Source: an uncultured Clostridia bacterium
Lineage (GTDB): Bacteria; Bacillota_A; Clostridia; Christensenellales; UBA3700
DNA: 5,416 nucleotides
Assembly (NCBI GenBank): GCA_946545105.1
Contig: CAMNMY010000071.1
Location: forward strand, 1-5,416
Direction: 5' to 3'
Below the pieces are notes generated by a model. That model saw only the letters and a list, made by a program, of their open reading frames with translations, was not told where the DNA came from and did no database searches. Positions 1 to 5,416 of this stretch are shown piece after piece; position 1 is the stretch's first letter, and each line of letters starts with the position of its first letter. The translations under genes were made by a program, and so were the position numbers.

Positions 1-1112
1 CATCTTCAAACGAATTTACTAAGATTACATCAATAACTGGTGCTACAAGAATGATCTATTTCGATGGTGACATTATTGTTAACACAACATCAGGAATGTA
101 TAAAATAAACATTGCGTCTTTAGAAAGTGCTAAATTGACTGATGATTATGCAAGCGGAAATATCGCTACATCTTCAATTGATTTAAATATGTACATCTTT
201 GCACATAAAGGAAGTTCTATCTACCAATATGCATACGATGGAACATCTTGCACATACTTCAACAAATTCGATAACAGCGAATATGTGCACCCTACTACAT
301 TTGATTTAGTATATGTAGCAAAGTTAACTTCAAATGAAGCTAATTTGTATTCTTCTCCAAGAAACATGCAAATTACATCTACGCTTTCTTTGAACGATTA
401 CTTCTTAGTGCTAACACAAATTACATATGAAGATAGCAATAGCACATTCTATTATGTAACAAAACAAGATGGCACTAAAGGATATCTAAAAGCACAAAGT
501 GCTACATTTACAAAGATTGATCCAAACACTGATGCAAAATCTTTAGCTATTGGCTTATACGCACAAGGCTTATTCCCAGAAACAACTGTTTATAAGTATC
601 CATATGCAGATGCTGAAGCTTTAACAACAATTGTTGGATATGGTGAATTAATTGTCGTAGACAACGTAGCTCAAGAAGGAGATAAACAAGTTTGGAACTA
701 TTACAAAATTTCATATGTATCAAACGGTGAAATCTTAACAGGATATGTAAAGATTACAGATGTATCTCCATATACAAGATTAACTGCACCAACTGTTTTA
801 AAATCTGTGAAAATATCTGCTGATTCAATTGGTTCTTTAGTTTATCTATATGCACTACCAACAGAAGAAAGCACACAAGTTGCTGCGTTAACTGATGGCG
901 AAGAATTGAATTTAGCAGAAGAATTTAATAAAAATGCTAAGTGGACAAAAGTAATTTATAAAGACACATATGCATATGTTCTAACATCTCAAATCTCACA
1001 AAAAGGATTAACTGCACTTCAAATAACACTTATCGTTATTTCTTGTGTTATTGTTGCTGCATCTATCGTGATGATTATCGTAATGAAGAAAAAGAGAAAG
1101 ATTGGTTTCTAA
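1..1112 (+). CDS. C-terminally anchored surface protein with SH3-like modules (5' partial)
   Basis: The frame is open from the left edge (first whole codon at 3), so the gene starts outside the window; the ATG at 51 is probably internal. Residues below count from that ATG. Residues 1-75 are short beta-strand stretches (MYKINI, MYIFAHKGSSIYQYAYDG) that could be the last blades of a beta-propeller; this is weak. Three segments look like bacterial SH3 (SH3b) modules, at about 97-150, 178-236 and 263-315. Each opens with an 'xLYSSP / VYKYP / VYLYALP' strand and ends in a 'GYLKA / GYVKI / AYVLT' strand. A single hydrophobic helix at about 323-345 is followed by KKKRK, so the tail should be cytoplasmic and the rest outside. 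The composition, rich in Thr, Ser, Asn and Tyr, fits an exported domain. SH3b modules usually bind cell-wall peptides or mediate protein contacts; the ligand here is unknown. The next gene begins 2 bases downstream. Confidence -1.
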   Translation, partial: SSNEFTKITSITGATRMIYFDGDIIVNTTSGMYKINIASLESAKLTDDYASGNIATSSIDLNMYIFAHKGSSIYQYAYDGTSCTYFNKFDNSEYVHPTTFDLVYVAKLTSNEANLYSSPRNMQITSTLSLNDYFLVLTQITYEDSNSTFYYVTKQDGTKGYLKAQSATFTKIDPNTDAKSLAIGLYAQGLFPETTVYKYPYADAEALTTIVGYGELIVVDNVAQEGDKQVWNYYKISYVSNGEILTGYVKITDVSPYTRLTAPTVLKSVKISADSIGSLVYLYALPTEESTQVAALTDGEELNLAEEFNKNAKWTKVIYKDTYAYVLTSQISQKGLTALQITLIVISCVIVAASIVMIIVMKKKRKIGF

Positions 1113-1114
1113 TC

Positions 1115-1771
1115 ATGGCTACTTACTTTATCTCAAATAAAAATCTAAACGCATTTAAGGCCCTAAATTTAAAAGATATATCTATAATTGAACAAGATTC
1201 CATCTCTTCAATTGATTTGCAAAATTTGGGCGATATTATCTATATAGATAAAGATATCCCTTCAGATATGAAACTACATATTTTAAAAGTTGCTAATTTG
1301 TTTTCAAAATGCGTTTGTTTTTCAAAAGGTGACAAAAAGATAAATGTCTATAGTGAAATCTTATTTGAAAACAATTCGAAATATACAACTACAACAAATG
1401 GTTCTCAAGGAGAAGATGTTATAAAGCATAGTGCCCTACAAGTTGAAAAGGTGGCAAGAATAGCTTACGAAAAAACTAAAGGTTTTCTTCTAAATGTAGA
1501 CTTTGCAAATATGCTTATATCTAGCGAGATTTGGAGAAAGGTTGTAACAAACATAAACGAAGACTATGGCAATGTTGAATTAATGAATTTGCTTGTCCAA
1601 GATTTTAATATCTACTTTAATGAACGACAATCAAAGATTGAAACGATACTTGCAGAGACGTATGCGTTTAACATTGTGGCTTCTACCCTTTTACAAAACG
1701 GATATATAATTGAAAGTATCAAATACGAAAACGATTCAACACAAAAAGGATATACTTACCAAATAAAATAG
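1115..1771 (+). CDS. Truncated isocitrate/isopropylmalate dehydrogenase-like protein, probable pseudoenzyme
   Basis: 218 residues from the ATG at 1115, chosen because it follows the upstream stop by 2 bases. The longer in-frame start at 1043 lies inside the upstream gene and adds a non-family Cys-rich peptide. The only Shine-Dalgarno-like bases (AGAGAAAG, about 1093-1100) are poorly placed, so coupled translation is likely. Family resemblance is clear from residue 79: GEDVIKHS (99-106) matches the family's D-x-x-x-Y-S segment, VARIAYE (113-119) matches IARxAFE, VDFANML (128-134) matches VDKANVL, SSEIWRKVV (136-144) matches SSxLWRxVV, DYGNVEL (150-156) matches YPDVEL, and 171-193 matches FDVxVTxNLFGDILSDE. 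Function-bearing residues are replaced: substrate Arg by Ser80, catalytic Tyr by His105, catalytic Lys by Phe130, and metal Asps by Gln162, Asn186 and Ser190. The N-terminal nucleotide-fold start and the C-terminal GSAPDIAG cofactor loop are absent (family length about 350). Dehydrogenase activity is not expected; the actual role is unknown. Confidence -1.
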   Translation: MATYFISNKNLNAFKALNLKDISIIEQDSISSIDLQNLGDIIYIDKDIPSDMKLHILKVANLFSKCVCFSKGDKKINVYSEILFENNSKYTTTTNGSQGEDVIKHSALQVEKVARIAYEKTKGFLLNVDFANMLISSEIWRKVVTNINEDYGNVELMNLLVQDFNIYFNERQSKIETILAETYAFNIVASTLLQNGYIIESIKYENDSTQKGYTYQIK

Positions 1772-1803
1772 GTCGTATGCAAAAGCACACGACCCGATTT
1801 TTT
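1771..1803 (+). terminator. Rho-independent terminator, probably bidirectional
   Basis: GGTCGTATGC (1771-1780) and GCACACGACC (1785-1794) form a 10-base-pair stem around an AAAA loop with one A-C mismatch, followed by CGA and six T. The first stem base is the G of the preceding TAG stop codon. Read on the minus strand the mismatch becomes a G-U pair and the stem is complete; it is then followed by the T-rich TATTTTATTTGG. It lies between convergent genes, 24 bases beyond the acpP stop, so it probably ends transcription from both sides. Confidence -1.
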
Positions 1804-1818
1804 AATTCTAAATTCTAA

Positions 1819-2058
1819 TTATAGTTTAGATGCAATATAGTTAACTACATCTCCTACTGTTTCAAAACCAATTGATGCATCATCATCGATTTCGATTGAA
1901 TATTTTGTTTCAGCATCCATAATCATTTCAACTTTGTCTAAAGAGTCAGCTTGTAAATCTTCAGATAATGTTGTGTCCATGTTAACGTTTGTAACATCTG
2001 ATCCTAGTCTGTCTGCAATAATTTCTTTTAATCCGCTTAATATTTCTTCTTTGCTCAT
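1819..2058 (-). CDS. acpP: Acyl carrier protein
   Basis: A 79-residue acidic protein of the normal size for the type II fatty acid synthase carrier. The attachment site for the 4'-phosphopantetheine arm is Ser39 in the DLQADSLDKVEMIM segment (34-47), matching the family's D-L-G-A-D-S-L signature except that Gln replaces the Gly. Helix 3 and the C-terminal helix (TVGDVVNYI, 67-75) also match. In the cytoplasm the holo-protein carries growing acyl chains between fatty acid synthesis enzymes and to phospholipid synthesis. The ATG at 2058 is preceded by a perfect GGAGG (2065-2069) with 6-base spacing. It is the last gene of the minus-strand run, 54 bases after a phosphopantetheinyl-transferase-like gene, and has a plausible promoter of its own, fitting the need for abundant carrier protein. 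No fatty acid synthase genes are visible nearby. Confidence -1.
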   Translation of the reverse strand: MSKEEILSGLKEIIADRLGSDVTNVNMDTTLSEDLQADSLDKVEMIMDAETKYSIEIDDDASIGFETVGDVVNYIASKL

Positions 2059-2064
2059 ATAGAA

Positions 2065-2069
2065 CCTCC
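2065..2069 (-). promoter_or_regulatory. Strong ribosome binding site of acpP
   Basis: GGAGG on the minus strand, 6 bases before the acpP ATG, is the best Shine-Dalgarno match in the window and fixes that start. It fits high expression of the carrier protein. Confidence -1.
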
Positions 2070-2082
2070 AAATTACACATTT

Positions 2083-2111
2083 ATATTATATTATTTTGCG
2101 CCTATTGGCAA
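2083..2111 (-). promoter_or_regulatory. Candidate promoter of acpP
   Basis: On the minus strand, TTGCCA (2106-2111; 4 of 6 matches to TTGACA counting position by position) is followed after 17 bases by TAATAT (2083-2088), or after 15 bases by a perfect TATAAT (2085-2090). Either -10 would start transcription shortly before the GGAGG. The -35 lies immediately after the stop codon of the preceding gene. The surrounding DNA is very AT-rich, so chance matches are likely; this is an inference from spacing and position. Confidence -1.
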
Positions 2112-2112
2112 G

Positions 2113-2538
2113 TTATTTAACCTCTATTAGGGATGTACTCCCATCGATTGAATACACGCTACCTATATAATCTCCAATTGTAAATCTACGCAATTTATCT
2201 TCAGGAAATGCTTTATATGTTACGCTCATTATAATACCCTTTCCTGTCCATCTTAAAAATGCATTATAATCTACAAATTCTTGAATGGTCTTACCAATTT
2301 TCTTTGGTAACTTCTTATCTTTTGGCTCAACCGCGACTCCAACCTTCTCTAAAGATATTGCTGCCACAATAAGATTATTTACTGTGCATAGAGAGATATA
2401 TGCTTCTTCTAAAGTAGGTACTCCATTTTTATCATATGCAAACTTCCCAACGTTGGTTTTAGCCAATTTGTTATATTTTGCTATAACAAGAGGAATAAAA
2501 TCTTTCTCGCTAATGTCATATGCATAAAAAATCTTCAT
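2113..2538 (-). CDS. Degenerate Sfp-type 4'-phosphopantetheinyl transferase-like protein
   Basis: A 141-residue protein, longer than AcpS (about 120) and much shorter than Sfp (about 230). The order of motifs follows the Sfp-type family: GKFAYDKNGVPTL (31-43) resembles the G-K-P entry, YISLCTV (47-53) sits where xISLSHS is expected, AAISLEKVGVAVEP (59-72) matches AxSxxxVGVDIEP, and FLRWTGKGI (94-102) matches the WTxKEA helix. In active family members the D and E of VGVDIE and the E of WTxKE bind Mg and the His of SHS contacts CoA. Here these become Ala69, Glu71 (kept), Gly101 and Thr52. The family moves phosphopantetheine from CoA to a Ser on carrier proteins, and acpP is the next gene. The ATG at 2538 overlaps the malQ stop by one base (TAATG), with AGGA (2547-2550) upstream. 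Intact frame; probably inactive, or altered in activity. Family assignment is moderately sure. Confidence -1.
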   Translation of the reverse strand: MKIFYAYDISEKDFIPLVIAKYNKLAKTNVGKFAYDKNGVPTLEEAYISLCTVNNLIVAAISLEKVGVAVEPKDKKLPKKIGKTIQEFVDYNAFLRWTGKGIIMSVTYKAFPEDKLRRFTIGDYIGSVYSIDGSTSLIEVK

Positions 2539-4037
2539 TAGAATCGTCCTGTCGCAATATTCAAATCTTTATAATATGATTTTCTACAAGAATCAAATTG
2601 ATCTTGAGTTGCTCTATATTGCCAATTACCTGTAGCAACGCCTGGAGTATTCATTCTACAATCTGAACCAAATCCGAATAAATCTTGAAGTGGAACTATC
2701 GCAATTTGACATTCAGACTCCATTAGTTTCTTTATCATTAGTTTTACCGAGATATTATCAAAAGCACCTCTTCCCCAATCATCTTTAGAACATCCCAAAT
2801 ATTCCAAAACTTTTTGTCTTGTGCCTTCATTTAATTCCCATAGCCATCCAAGGGATGTATTGTTATCGTGGGTTCCTGTGTAGCCAATGCAATTCTTAAC
2901 ATAGTTACATGGTGTATGAATATTCGTTTTATCTCCATACCCAAAATGCATTACTCTCATTCCTGGAAGACCGGTCTTCTTTAGAAGTCTTCTAACTTTA
3001 TCATCAATAATGCCAAGATCTTCTGCTATAAATCTATCCTTTGGATATTTTTCAAATATCAAATTAAATAGTTCATTACCTACGCCCTTACACCATTTTC
3101 CTTCTTTTGCTGTTTCTGCATCGGCTGGAACTGCCCAGTATTCACTAAATGCTCTAAAGTGGTCAATTCTTAAGATATCGTAGATTTCCATCATTCTATC
3201 AATTCTTTGAATCCACCAAGCATAGTTGTTTTGTTCCATATATTTATAATCATATAGAGGGTTACCCCATAATTGACCATTTTCGCTGAAATAATCTGGT
3301 GGTACACCTGCAACTTTCTTTGGAGTGCCATCTGCTTTTAATTGATAGTTCTTTCTATTTGCCCAAACATCTGAAGAATCTAAAGACACATACATTGGCA
3401 TATCTCCAATTACGCTTATCTTTTTAGATGCTAGATATTTTTTGCATTCACTCCATTGAATATCTAAAAGATATTGAGAAAAGACATAGAAGTAAAACTC
3501 CCATCTGTTTTCTTTTATAAAATCTTTCTCATTTACATTTTCACGGAATTTATATTCCTTTGGCCAATCAAGCCAAGAAGAGTTATTAAACTTTTCCTTT
3601 ATAGTCATATATAAAGCATAATCATAAACCCATGAATTAGCTTTTAAATATTTTTTCAATTTGTCGTGTATTTCTTCACCTTTATTTTTATATGCGGCTC
3701 TTAATACTTTATCTTTCAATTGGAAAACAGCGCCATAATCAACAACATATGGTGTTCCTGGATAAATTGCTTCATTTCTTTCTTGTTCGTTAATATAGCC
3801 CGCTTCTAGCAACTTATCTGGGTCAATATATAAGAAGTTTAAAGCAAATGCTGAGTTGCCTGAATAAGGCGAATTCCCAAGCCCTATAGTAGTTAAAGGA
3901 AGAACTTGCCAACGGGTAAACCCTCCTTCTAATAAAAATTCTACGCATTTTTCTACTTCGTGGCCAAAACCACCTATTCCATATCTACTTGGTAGTGTGG
4001 AAACATTAATTAAAACTCCTGATGATCTTTTTAGCAT
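2538..4037 (-). CDS. malQ: 4-alpha-glucanotransferase (amylomaltase, GH77)
   Basis: 499 residues, the usual length of the bacterial GH77 enzyme without extra domains. It transfers alpha-1,4-glucan segments between maltooligosaccharides, releasing glucose, and works in the cytoplasm in maltose, starch or glycogen metabolism (EC 2.4.1.25). The catalytic triad is intact: nucleophile Asp292 in LRIDHFRAF (289-297), acid/base Glu339 in AEDLG (338-342), and transition-state Asp391 in GTHDNNTS (388-395). Other family landmarks are LPSRYGIGGFG (15-25), LPLTTIGLGNSPYSG (46-60), GDMPMYVSLDSSDVW (211-225), PPDYFSENGQLWGNPLYD (246-263) and the C-terminal RMNTPGVATGNWQYR (461-475). The ATG at 4037 has AAGGAG (4042-4047) 4 bases upstream and overlaps the end of the hydrolase gene by 7 bases, so the two are co-transcribed and probably translationally coupled. 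No glycogen phosphorylase or maltose transporter lies in the window. Confidence -1.
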   Translation of the reverse strand: MLKRSSGVLINVSTLPSRYGIGGFGHEVEKCVEFLLEGGFTRWQVLPLTTIGLGNSPYSGNSAFALNFLYIDPDKLLEAGYINEQERNEAIYPGTPYVVDYGAVFQLKDKVLRAAYKNKGEEIHDKLKKYLKANSWVYDYALYMTIKEKFNNSSWLDWPKEYKFRENVNEKDFIKENRWEFYFYVFSQYLLDIQWSECKKYLASKKISVIGDMPMYVSLDSSDVWANRKNYQLKADGTPKKVAGVPPDYFSENGQLWGNPLYDYKYMEQNNYAWWIQRIDRMMEIYDILRIDHFRAFSEYWAVPADAETAKEGKWCKGVGNELFNLIFEKYPKDRFIAEDLGIIDDKVRRLLKKTGLPGMRVMHFGYGDKTNIHTPCNYVKNCIGYTGTHDNNTSLGWLWELNEGTRQKVLEYLGCSKDDWGRGAFDNISVKLMIKKLMESECQIAIVPLQDLFGFGSDCRMNTPGVATGNWQYRATQDQFDSCRKSYYKDLNIATGRF

Positions 4038-5101
4038 GTTACTCCTTCTTGTTTTGAAAAGAACTCCTCGATTTGGTTCATAAATTCTTCATCTAATCCA
4101 AAGACATCCTCTCTTGGAGAAAATCTATATCTATCATTCATAAAGTATGTGAATACATTATCGTCAACATTAACCAAATTTTCTTTGCCTTCTCTTGCCC
4201 TATCTATATTCCTTTCGCATTCAATAGGTCTATAGATGGTATGTCCTCTATCCTCATAAATGTGAACTTCTGCATTTTTGTTCTTACATTTTTTCATTTG
4301 TTTAGCAATACTTAGCTTGTAATTAACCGTTCTATCATCTTTACTATGAGCGACGAATACTGGACCTTTATATTTGTTAATTCCGCCAACACCACTCATC
4401 CAAGCATATTTACCAAATGAGAATAGATATGCAATATATGCAAAAGGCTTTGCAAGCTTTACTATATTTGAACTCTTCTTAGCGCCTTGGTCTCTCATAA
4501 TTCCCCAGAATTCATTAAAGCCGGCAATTGTAGCAAGCGCAGATACTCTTTGTCTTACTTCTTTATCATTTAGTGCACAAGCAGAGCCATATCCGCTCCA
4601 GCTATGGCCAAACACAAAAGTCTTTAAGCCTTTTGCTTCTTCTTGAGATGATGCAAATATAATTGCATTCTTAATATCCTTAATTGATTGAGGTAAACCT
4701 TCCATACCCTTGCCTTCACTTTGGCAGCATCCTGTCATATCAAAAGCAAAAACAAGATAATCCTTTCTTGTAAAATAATCTATTACTTGTAAATAATTCT
4801 TATGAGAGCATCCAATACCATGAGAAACTATCATCAATGCTCTATATGGTTTATGACCTTCGTGAGAGAAAAAAGCACCATATAATTTGTTTTTACCGCT
4901 CATAAACCTAGCTTCTTTTTCTTGAAGGCCTGGATAAAATTTATTGTCATCACAAACCATAGAATACTTAACTCTTCTTTCGAAATATGAATCTAATATG
5001 ATTTTTGTTAAAATTGTAGGAATTACAATAGTCCACCCAAGCAATATATAAACTATTACGCCAAAAACCGTCATTGAAAATCTAAACCACTTGTTGCCCA
5101 T
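4031..5101 (-). CDS. Membrane-anchored alpha/beta hydrolase (serine hydrolase)
   Basis: 356 residues. A hydrophobic segment at about 10-36 is a membrane anchor or uncleaved signal; no lipobox or cleavage motif is evident. The alpha/beta hydrolase fold follows: oxyanion region IVSHGIGCSHKNY (91-103), strand and turn VFAFDMTGCCQSEG (117-130), nucleophile elbow FGHSWSGYG (164-172) with Ser167, acid candidate Asp256 in AHSKDDRTV (251-259), and His287 in DRGHTIY (284-290). The elbow reads G-H-S-W-S, a Ser where most members have the second Gly of GxSxG. Fold and triad resemble monoacylglycerol-lipase or lysophospholipase-like hydrolases; the substrate cannot be read from sequence. Charges flanking the helix do not settle topology; about eight Cys residues argue weakly for a cytoplasmic catalytic domain. 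No Shine-Dalgarno precedes the ATG at 5101, nor the in-frame ATG at residue 10. It is the first gene of the overlapping run with malQ. Confidence -1.
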   Translation of the reverse strand: MGNKWFRFSMTVFGVIVYILLGWTIVIPTILTKIILDSYFERRVKYSMVCDDNKFYPGLQEKEARFMSGKNKLYGAFFSHEGHKPYRALMIVSHGIGCSHKNYLQVIDYFTRKDYLVFAFDMTGCCQSEGKGMEGLPQSIKDIKNAIIFASSQEEAKGLKTFVFGHSWSGYGSACALNDKEVRQRVSALATIAGFNEFWGIMRDQGAKKSSNIVKLAKPFAYIAYLFSFGKYAWMSGVGGINKYKGPVFVAHSKDDRTVNYKLSIAKQMKKCKNKNAEVHIYEDRGHTIYRPIECERNIDRAREGKENLVNVDDNVFTYFMNDRYRFSPREDVFGLDEEFMNQIEEFFSKQEGVTC

Positions 5102-5107
5102 GACTAT

Positions 5108-5116
5108 ATTTTAACA
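5108..5116 (-). promoter_or_regulatory. Candidate extended -10 promoter, possible leaderless start
   Basis: On the minus strand TGTTAAAAT gives an extended -10 (TG, one base, then TAAAAT with 5 of 6 consensus bases). Its end is 6 bases before the hydrolase ATG, so transcription would begin at or very near the start codon. That agrees with the lack of a ribosome binding site. No good -35 is seen 17 bases upstream. In DNA this AT-rich a chance match is possible. Confidence -1.
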
Positions 5117-5128
5117 TAAATATGTTAA
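5111..5128. repeat. 18-base palindrome, possible operator
   Basis: TTAACATA and TATGTTAA form a perfect 8-base inverted repeat around AA. It overlaps the candidate -10 of the hydrolase-malQ operon and lies upstream of its start codon, where a dimeric repressor would act. It has no GC-rich stem or T-run to make it a terminator. The regulator is unknown and none is encoded in the window. Confidence -1.
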
Positions 5129-5150
5129 TAATTAAATATCGGAATTTGCT

Positions 5151-5186
5151 AAAAAAAATACCGCCTGTGCCAATTGCCCAAGCGGT
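5151..5186 (-). terminator. Rho-independent terminator of gdhA
   Basis: On the minus strand ACCGCTTGGGC (5176-5186) pairs with GCACAGGCGGT (5160-5170) around AATTG, with one G-A mismatch and one G-U pair. It is followed by A and then eight T (5151-5158). This is the strongest terminator in the window, about 20 bases after the gdhA stop, and it separates gdhA from the hydrolase operon. Confidence -1.
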
Positions 5187-5207
5187 AGATATCATTTTAG
5201 TGATTGA

Positions 5208-5416
5208 TTATACAACACCTTCAGATAGCATAGCGTCTGCAACTTTTAAGAAACCTGCAATGTTAGCACCTGCAACTAGGTTACCTTCCATTCCATATTC
5301 TTTAGCAGCCTTTGCTGCATTATGATAAATGTTAATCATAATTGTATGTAACTTATGGTCAACTTCTTCGAATGTCCAAGAATATCTCATTGAGTTTTGG
5401 CTCATTTCTAGAGCTG
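5208..5416 (-). CDS. gdhA: NADP-type glutamate dehydrogenase, C-terminal end (5' partial)
   Basis: The last 69 codons of a gene that runs off the right edge. The frame continues upstream of the Met at 5405 as Ala-Leu-Glu, so that Met is internal. ALEMSQNSMRYSW, then EVDHKLHTIMINIYH and the closing GNLVAGANIAGFLKVADAM segment match the C-terminal helices of the 50-kDa hexameric glutamate dehydrogenases (about 445 residues), which interconvert 2-oxoglutarate plus ammonium and glutamate (EC 1.4.1.4 for the NADP form, in the cytoplasm). The cofactor domain is outside the window, so the NADP preference is inferred from the resemblance to E. coli-type GdhA. Stop codon TAA at 5208-5210, followed by a strong terminator, so the gene is probably transcribed apart from its downstream neighbours. 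Confidence -1.
   Translation of the reverse strand, partial: ALEMSQNSMRYSWTFEEVDHKLHTIMINIYHNAAKAAKEYGMEGNLVAGANIAGFLKVADAMLSEGVV

Noticed and set aside
1043..1114. Upstream start that would lengthen the pseudo-dehydrogenase by 24 residues
   Set aside because: It lies within the membrane-helix codons of the upstream gene, has no ribosome binding site, and encodes a Cys-rich peptide unlike the family.
1115..1771. Calling the dehydrogenase-like gene a pseudogene
   Set aside because: The frame is uninterrupted, starts cleanly 2 bases after the previous stop and ends at a terminator, and scaffold motifs are preserved; truncation plus active-site loss fits a pseudoenzyme better than decay.
1804..1817. 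Tandem AATTCTA repeat, two copies
   Set aside because: Only two 7-base copies in very AT-rich DNA; expected by chance.
2285..2527. Plus-strand open frame of 80 codons
   Set aside because: Antisense to the transferase-like gene, no ribosome binding site and no recognisable motif; a shadow frame.
4374..4646. Plus-strand open frame of 90 codons
   Set aside because: Antisense to the conserved core of the alpha/beta hydrolase, including its nucleophile elbow; a shadow frame.
5102..5207. Possible riboswitch or small RNA in the gdhA-hydrolase gap
   Set aside because: The only stable hairpin is a standard terminator with a T-run; the rest is AT-rich DNA without further structure.
5122..5325. Plus-strand open frame of 67 codons
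   Set aside because: Runs through the gdhA terminator and opposite the conserved gdhA C-terminus; its start lies in the palindrome. Not a gene.

Overview
The window is AT-rich chromosomal DNA from a low-GC Gram-positive-type bacterium. Supporting signs are GGAGG-type ribosome binding sites, short U-tailed hairpin terminators, tightly packed same-strand genes, and housekeeping proteins (acyl carrier protein, hexameric glutamate dehydrogenase, GH77 amylomaltase) of the kind common in Clostridia, Bacilli and related gut lineages. The standard genetic code fits every gene. I cannot name the species. I see no rRNA, tRNA, CRISPR array, insertion sequence or phage gene.

Left part, plus strand (1-1771): the 3' end of a gene for a surface protein with three probable bacterial SH3-like modules and a C-terminal membrane anchor. 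After a 2-base gap comes a 218-residue protein that aligns along most of its length with the middle of the isocitrate/3-isopropylmalate dehydrogenase family. It has lost the catalytic tyrosine and lysine, the metal-binding aspartates and a substrate arginine. I read it as a truncated pseudoenzyme, and it is the most unusual thing in the window. A hairpin terminator at 1771-1803 closes the unit and probably also serves the convergent acpP gene.

Right part, minus strand (1819-5416), in order of transcription: the last 69 codons of gdhA with a strong terminator; a probable promoter overlapping an 18-base palindrome; a membrane-anchored alpha/beta hydrolase; malQ (overlapping the hydrolase gene by 7 bases); a short, degenerate Sfp-type phosphopantetheinyl-transferase-like gene (sharing one base with malQ); and acpP with its own promoter and strong ribosome binding site.

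Together, the hydrolase, malQ and transferase-like genes form an overlapping operon that can read through into acpP. MalQ handles alpha-1,4-glucans and AcpP carries fatty acyl chains. The transferase-like protein sits where an AcpP-modifying enzyme would be expected, but it lacks the usual Mg-binding and catalytic residues, so its activity is doubtful. The window thus holds two conserved-looking open frames whose families' active sites are eroded, in otherwise ordinary housekeeping surroundings. I see no evidence for a defence system or mobile element. There is no gene-free stretch longer than about 110 bases.
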